DNA from: Halosolutus amylolyticus | GTDB taxonomy: Archaea; Halobacteriota; Halobacteria; Halobacteriales; Natrialbaceae | NCBI RefSeq assembly: GCF_023566055.1 | Contig: NZ_JALIQP010000002.1 | Coordinates: 186,001-250,000, forward strand | Reading direction: 5' to 3' | DNA: 64,000 nucleotides | Part shown: in pieces, positions 61,308-64,000 of the stretch | Layout of the letters: each line of letters opens with the position of its first letter | How positions within the stretch are numbered: the first letter of the stretch is position 1 | The notes under the pieces: model-generated | What the model saw: only the letters and a program-made list of their open reading frames with translations | The model's database searches: none | What the model was told of the DNA's origin: nothing | Translations under genes and position numbers: made by a program

Positions 61308-61610
61308 AAGCAGTCAGCGCGGCACAGTCGCGCTGAATATAGCGACGAGCGATAAAACCTGATGGCGGCGGCGTCGTCCCCTGACGTCGTTGCTCACAAC
61401 GTAGTCGATCCCGTCGTCGTCGAGAATCCGGAGTGCGTCGGACCGGCAACCGACTGGAATCAGAACCTCGACGTAACGCACGGATGGGAGTAAACCGCAC
61501 GCTCACAGACCACTCGTTACGCGGTTACTGAACTTCTTCGACCATTACTTATCTCCCGACAAACAGGTCTGTCGCGACGGGGTGCCCGTAGCGATTCCGG
61601 TCCTGATCCG
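61298..61610. other. 313-base convergent intergenic region
   Basis: No gene is supported between convergent spt5 and the zinc-finger gene. Apart from the two hairpins at its left end I see no recognisable signal. AATATAGCG and GATAAAACC near 61335-61360 are AT-rich patches. Confidence 0.4.
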
Positions 61611-61898
61611 TCACCGCTTCAACTCCTTCGCGATCGTCTCCATGTCGGCAGCCTCCGTAATCTCGTCGAGGAGGTCCTCGCGCTTGCGGACCGCTTCGGA
61701 GCTGGCACCGTAGGCGCGGACGTACTCGGCGCGGCTGTGTTCGGTAAAGGCGTGACGGATCGCGAGATAGCCGTCCGGGACGACGGTGCCACAGACTTTG
61801 CACTCGCGGCGCTCGTGCTCGGTCGCCTGATGGACCACCGCTGACTCGACGTCGTCGAACACCCTTCCACAGCCGTCGATGCCGCATTGCCAGGCCAT
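61611..61898 (-). CDS. Double C2H2 zinc-finger-like protein (DUF7565-like)
   Basis: 95 residues from ATG 61898. Two fingers are seen: C5/C10/H23/H28 (MAWQCGIDGCGRVF ... HQATEH) and C33/C36/H49/H54 (CKVCG ... RHAFTEH). A charged helical tail follows. A haloarchaea-specific family with this layout exists, which I recall as DUF7565. Nucleic-acid or protein binding is likely, the target unknown. Upstream in-frame Met at 62021 has no conserved sequence. Confidence 0.75.
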   Translation of the reverse strand: MAWQCGIDGCGRVFDDVESAVVHQATEHERRECKVCGTVVPDGYLAIRHAFTEHSRAEYVRAYGASSEAVRKREDLLDEITEAADMETIAKELKR

Positions 61899-62052
61899 CC
61901 TCTCGAAAAATCGATCGGCCGACCTAAAGGTCTTTTCGCAGCAGCCGCCGATCGGGACGACCGGTACTCGATCGGCACAGTGCCGGCCGAACCGTCGACC
62001 CGCCGCCGAATCAGAACCCATAACTCGTCACTCTCGAAAGCACACGATACTC

Positions 62053-62817
62053 GTGAGCGATGGAGCGGAGTTCCGAGTCGACTGTCACGTGAAGGTGCTC
62101 GACGATCGCGTCGTCGAACGGGCCAGGCGGGCGGGCCTCGACGCGATCGTCTACGCCCCGCACTTCACCCGGTTGCCAGAGGTTCGCCGGAAGGCGGCCG
62201 AGTACTCGAGCGACGACCTGCTGGTCGTCCCCGCTCGGGAGGTGTTCACCGGATCGTGGAAGAACCGCAAGCACGTCCTTGCACTCGGACTCGAGGAACC
62301 GGTGCCCGATTTCATCTCGCTCGAGGCGGCGATGGACGAGTTCGAACGCCAGGATGCGACGATCCTCGCACCACACCCCGATTTCGCGAACGTGAGCCTT
62401 ACCGAGGCCGACGTCCACGAGTACGCGGACGTCATCGACGCCGTCGAGATATTCAATCCGAAACACCTCCCGACGCACAACCGCAACGCGCGCGCCCTCA
62501 CCGAAACGCTCTCGCTCCCGCCGTTTTCCTCGTCGTACGCACACCTCCCCAGTTCCGTGGGGGTTTCCTACACCGCGTTCGAGGACACGTTCGAGACCGA
62601 AACCGAACTGATCGACGCGCTCGCCGACGGCGTCGCCCGGCGAGTCGTCTACAAGAACGGCCTGCGCCGGCTTCGCACGACCGCCGGCGAACTCGCTCAC
62701 CTCGGCTACGAGAACACCTGGAAGAAGGCCGATCGGCTCTTCCTCTCGGGGATCGAGCCCACACACCCGCGACACATCGCGTACGACGGCCGGTTCGACG
62801 ACGTGGCGGTCTACTGA
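62053..62817 (+). CDS. PHP-domain metal-dependent hydrolase-like protein
   Basis: 254 residues with a GTG start at 62053 (GTGAGCGATGGAGCGG). FRVDCHVKVL corresponds to the DxHxH opening of PHP domains, with a Lys-containing variant. AIVYAPHF, LVVPAREVFT, ILAPHPDFAN and AVEIFNPKH supply further metal-binding His/Asp/Glu positions. The protein is shorter than PolX and stands alone, like the PHP family of histidinol-phosphatase-type or exonuclease-type enzymes. Specific substrate unknown. Confidence 0.78.
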   Translation: MSDGAEFRVDCHVKVLDDRVVERARRAGLDAIVYAPHFTRLPEVRRKAAEYSSDDLLVVPAREVFTGSWKNRKHVLALGLEEPVPDFISLEAAMDEFERQDATILAPHPDFANVSLTEADVHEYADVIDAVEIFNPKHLPTHNRNARALTETLSLPPFSSSYAHLPSSVGVSYTAFEDTFETETELIDALADGVARRVVYKNGLRRLRTTAGELAHLGYENTWKKADRLFLSGIEPTHPRHIAYDGRFDDVAVY

Positions 62818-62865
62818 TCGGCCGCTCGCCGCGATCGCACCGCCGTCGATCGCTCCGTTGCGGCG

Positions 62866-63024
62866 TCAGTCTTCCTCCTCCAGCGCGTCCGCGATCCGTT
62901 CGAGTTGCAATCCGACGTAACACAGCGCCTGCGTTTGCATGATCGCGGGATCGTCGCTCCACTCGTTGGTGATGTACGCGGCCTGTTTGCCAGCCATATC
63001 GAGGCGATCGGTATCCTCCGGCAT
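62866..63024 (-). CDS. Small conserved-looking haloarchaeal protein
   Basis: 52 residues from ATG 63024 (MPEDTDRLDMAGKQAAYITNEW). Helical, acidic, one Cys, no membrane segment. The codon bias matches its neighbours and the frame lacks the arginine-rich look of antisense frames. No function recognised. It follows the Mut7-C gene by 68 bases on the same strand. Confidence 0.6.
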   Translation of the reverse strand: MPEDTDRLDMAGKQAAYITNEWSDDPAIMQTQALCYVGLQLERIADALEEED

Positions 63025-63092
63025 GTGTCGACCGTCGTCGGCCACCGAAAAGACGTTCGGGGACCGATCACAGTATCGGAGAGACGCGATCC

Positions 63093-63563
63093 CTACCCCG
63101 CTCGGCTCCCATCCCCGTTCTCGATTCGCGCCAGCGTCTGCGCCACCCGATCCCAGTGGCTCCCCCGCCAGAAGTACTGGCCGCAGGCCGTACACCTCCA
63201 GATGTCGGTCGATCCGGGGTCAGGCGCGTACTCCGGCGTCGAGTCGGTTGCCGGAACCGGTTCGAGCGGGCCGTTACACCGGCCGCAGAACTCGGGATCG
63301 GACGTGAGCGAGAGATCCAGTCCCGCGTCGACGAGTTCCGTGAGTTGCGCCTCGACCTCGCGGGATTCGAGCAGGATCGACTCGTCGGTGCGGGCCGCGA
63401 GGTCGACGTCGCGCGTGATCAGCGTGCGGTCCGCCTCGCGGGCGAGTGCGAGCACCTCGTCGTCGTCCTCGAGACCGTGATCACCGGCGTAAACGGTATC
63501 GTACCCGCACATTCGAAGGTACGAGACGATCCCGCCGCACATGACGTCGAGGAGCAGTTGCAT
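63093..63563 (-). CDS. Mut7-C RNase domain protein with zinc ribbon
   Basis: 156 residues. The N-terminal LLLDVMCGGIVSYLRMCGYDTVYAGD and TLITRDVDL are the PIN-like Mut7-C signature with acidic metal ligands. The C-terminal zinc ribbon has CGRC and CTAC pairs and ends in the typical YFWRGSHWDR. Stand-alone prokaryotic Mut7-C proteins are predicted RNases. Full family length. Confidence 0.88.
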   Translation of the reverse strand: MQLLLDVMCGGIVSYLRMCGYDTVYAGDHGLEDDDEVLALAREADRTLITRDVDLAARTDESILLESREVEAQLTELVDAGLDLSLTSDPEFCGRCNGPLEPVPATDSTPEYAPDPGSTDIWRCTACGQYFWRGSHWDRVAQTLARIENGDGSRAG

Positions 63564-63585
63564 GGGCAGTCGATCCGGAGTGGGG

Positions 63586-64000
63586 TCAGTGCAGGAATTC
63601 GCGCAGGTCCGCGAGTTCCCAGGTGTTGATCACGTCCGCGGGTTCGGCCCAGCCGCGACGCGCGGTGTGAACGCCCCAGCGCATGAACTCGAGCGTCGAC
63701 GGCCGGTGGGCGTCCGTGTTGATCGCGATCGACGCCCCGGCATCGATCGCGGCCTGGACGGCGCTCCCCCAGAGGTCGAGTCGGCGCGGATTGCTGTTGA
63801 TCTCGAGTGCGGTGTCGGAGGCGGCCGCGGCCTCGCCGAGCGCAGTCGCGTCGAACGTGAGTCCCGACCGCTCGTTGAGCAGGCGGCCGCTCGGGTGGCC
63901 GAGCACGTCGATCGCGGGGTTCTCGATCGCGCGGACGAGTCGCTCCGTGGCCGTCCCGGCGTCCTGGTCGAGCGCGCTGTGGGGCGAGGCGACGATCACG
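63586..64000 (-). CDS. polX: PolX C-terminal PHP domain (partial, runs off the edge)
   Basis: The last ~137 residues of a family X DNA polymerase/3'-5' exonuclease. VIVASPHSAL, ERLVRAIENPAIDVLGHPSGRLL, ALEINSNPRRLDLWG, AINTDAHRP and VINTWELADLREFL match the end of the PHP nuclease domain of PolX proteins. The GTG at 63999 is internal, so the gene continues past position 64000, where the polymerase domain should be. Confidence 0.88.
   Translation of the reverse strand, partial: VIVASPHSALDQDAGTATERLVRAIENPAIDVLGHPSGRLLNERSGLTFDATALGEAAAASDTALEINSNPRRLDLWGSAVQAAIDAGASIAINTDAHRPSTLEFMRWGVHTARRGWAEPADVINTWELADLREFLH

Noticed and set aside
62011-62775. Long minus-strand frame over the PHP gene
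   Set aside because: Rich in Val/Gly/Arg shadow composition, no motif; the plus-strand PHP frame has conserved metal-site segments.

Overview
The window reads as chromosomal DNA of a haloarchaeon. It is GC-rich with very acidic proteins, and has a surface glycoprotein with an archaeosortase-type C-terminus, many Tat-exported lipoproteins, and archaeal information genes (TiaS, MBF1, SecE, Spt5/NusG, Drg). CTAG is almost absent (about a dozen sites by eye in 64 kb). The gene set would fit a member of the Natrialbales, but the genus cannot be fixed from sequence alone. No CRISPR array, rRNA or complete transposase was seen.

Layout. 0.3-5.5 kb: S-layer-type glycoprotein, Tat lipoprotein, double VOC protein. 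5.5-16 kb: NhaC antiporter, Drg GTPase, TiaS, HTH regulator, glutaredoxin, purine permease, TrkA-type protein, DNA methylase. 15.9-19 kb: a PsrB-like iron-sulfur protein divergent from a HiPIP, then a CaCA exchanger. 19-23 kb: a quinone/hydroquinone handling set (MhqO-like dioxygenase, iron alcohol dehydrogenase, DoxX, glutathionyl-hydroquinone-reductase-like GST) with paired palindromic operators. 23-37 kb: epimerase, MacB-type ABC exporter, Dyp-like lipoprotein, HAD, MutS-like ATPase, R2lox oxidase, PurF, membrane proteins. 37.2-37.9 kb: a tRNA-Leu(GAG) whose 3' flank carries a tandem duplication, a broken tRNA copy and a string of perfect mini-hairpins.

39.9-58.9 kb is a sugar island. It holds a maltodextrin-type ABC importer (MalE, MalF, MalG and divergent MalK), a GH13 cyclomaltodextrinase/neopullulanase, a GH15 glucoamylase, a TrmB regulator, glucose dehydrogenase, two 92%-identical gluconate/xylonate-type dehydratases and KDPG aldolase. 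Together these import maltodextrins, cut them to glucose and feed the semi-phosphorylative Entner-Doudoroff pathway. Only KDG kinase is missing from the window. TACT-N7-GAG boxes like the known haloarchaeal TrmB site precede trmB and both dehydratases. A second shared motif precedes malE, malK and the GH13 gene. 59-64 kb: HtrA-like protease, SecE-Spt5, zinc-finger and PHP proteins, Mut7-C nuclease and the C-terminus of PolX at the edge.

The most unusual signals are non-coding. A family of five ~81-bp palindromic elements is scattered over 10-30 kb, and four of them begin inside the TGA stop codon of a gene. The tRNA-Leu flank looks like a decayed integration or duplication site.
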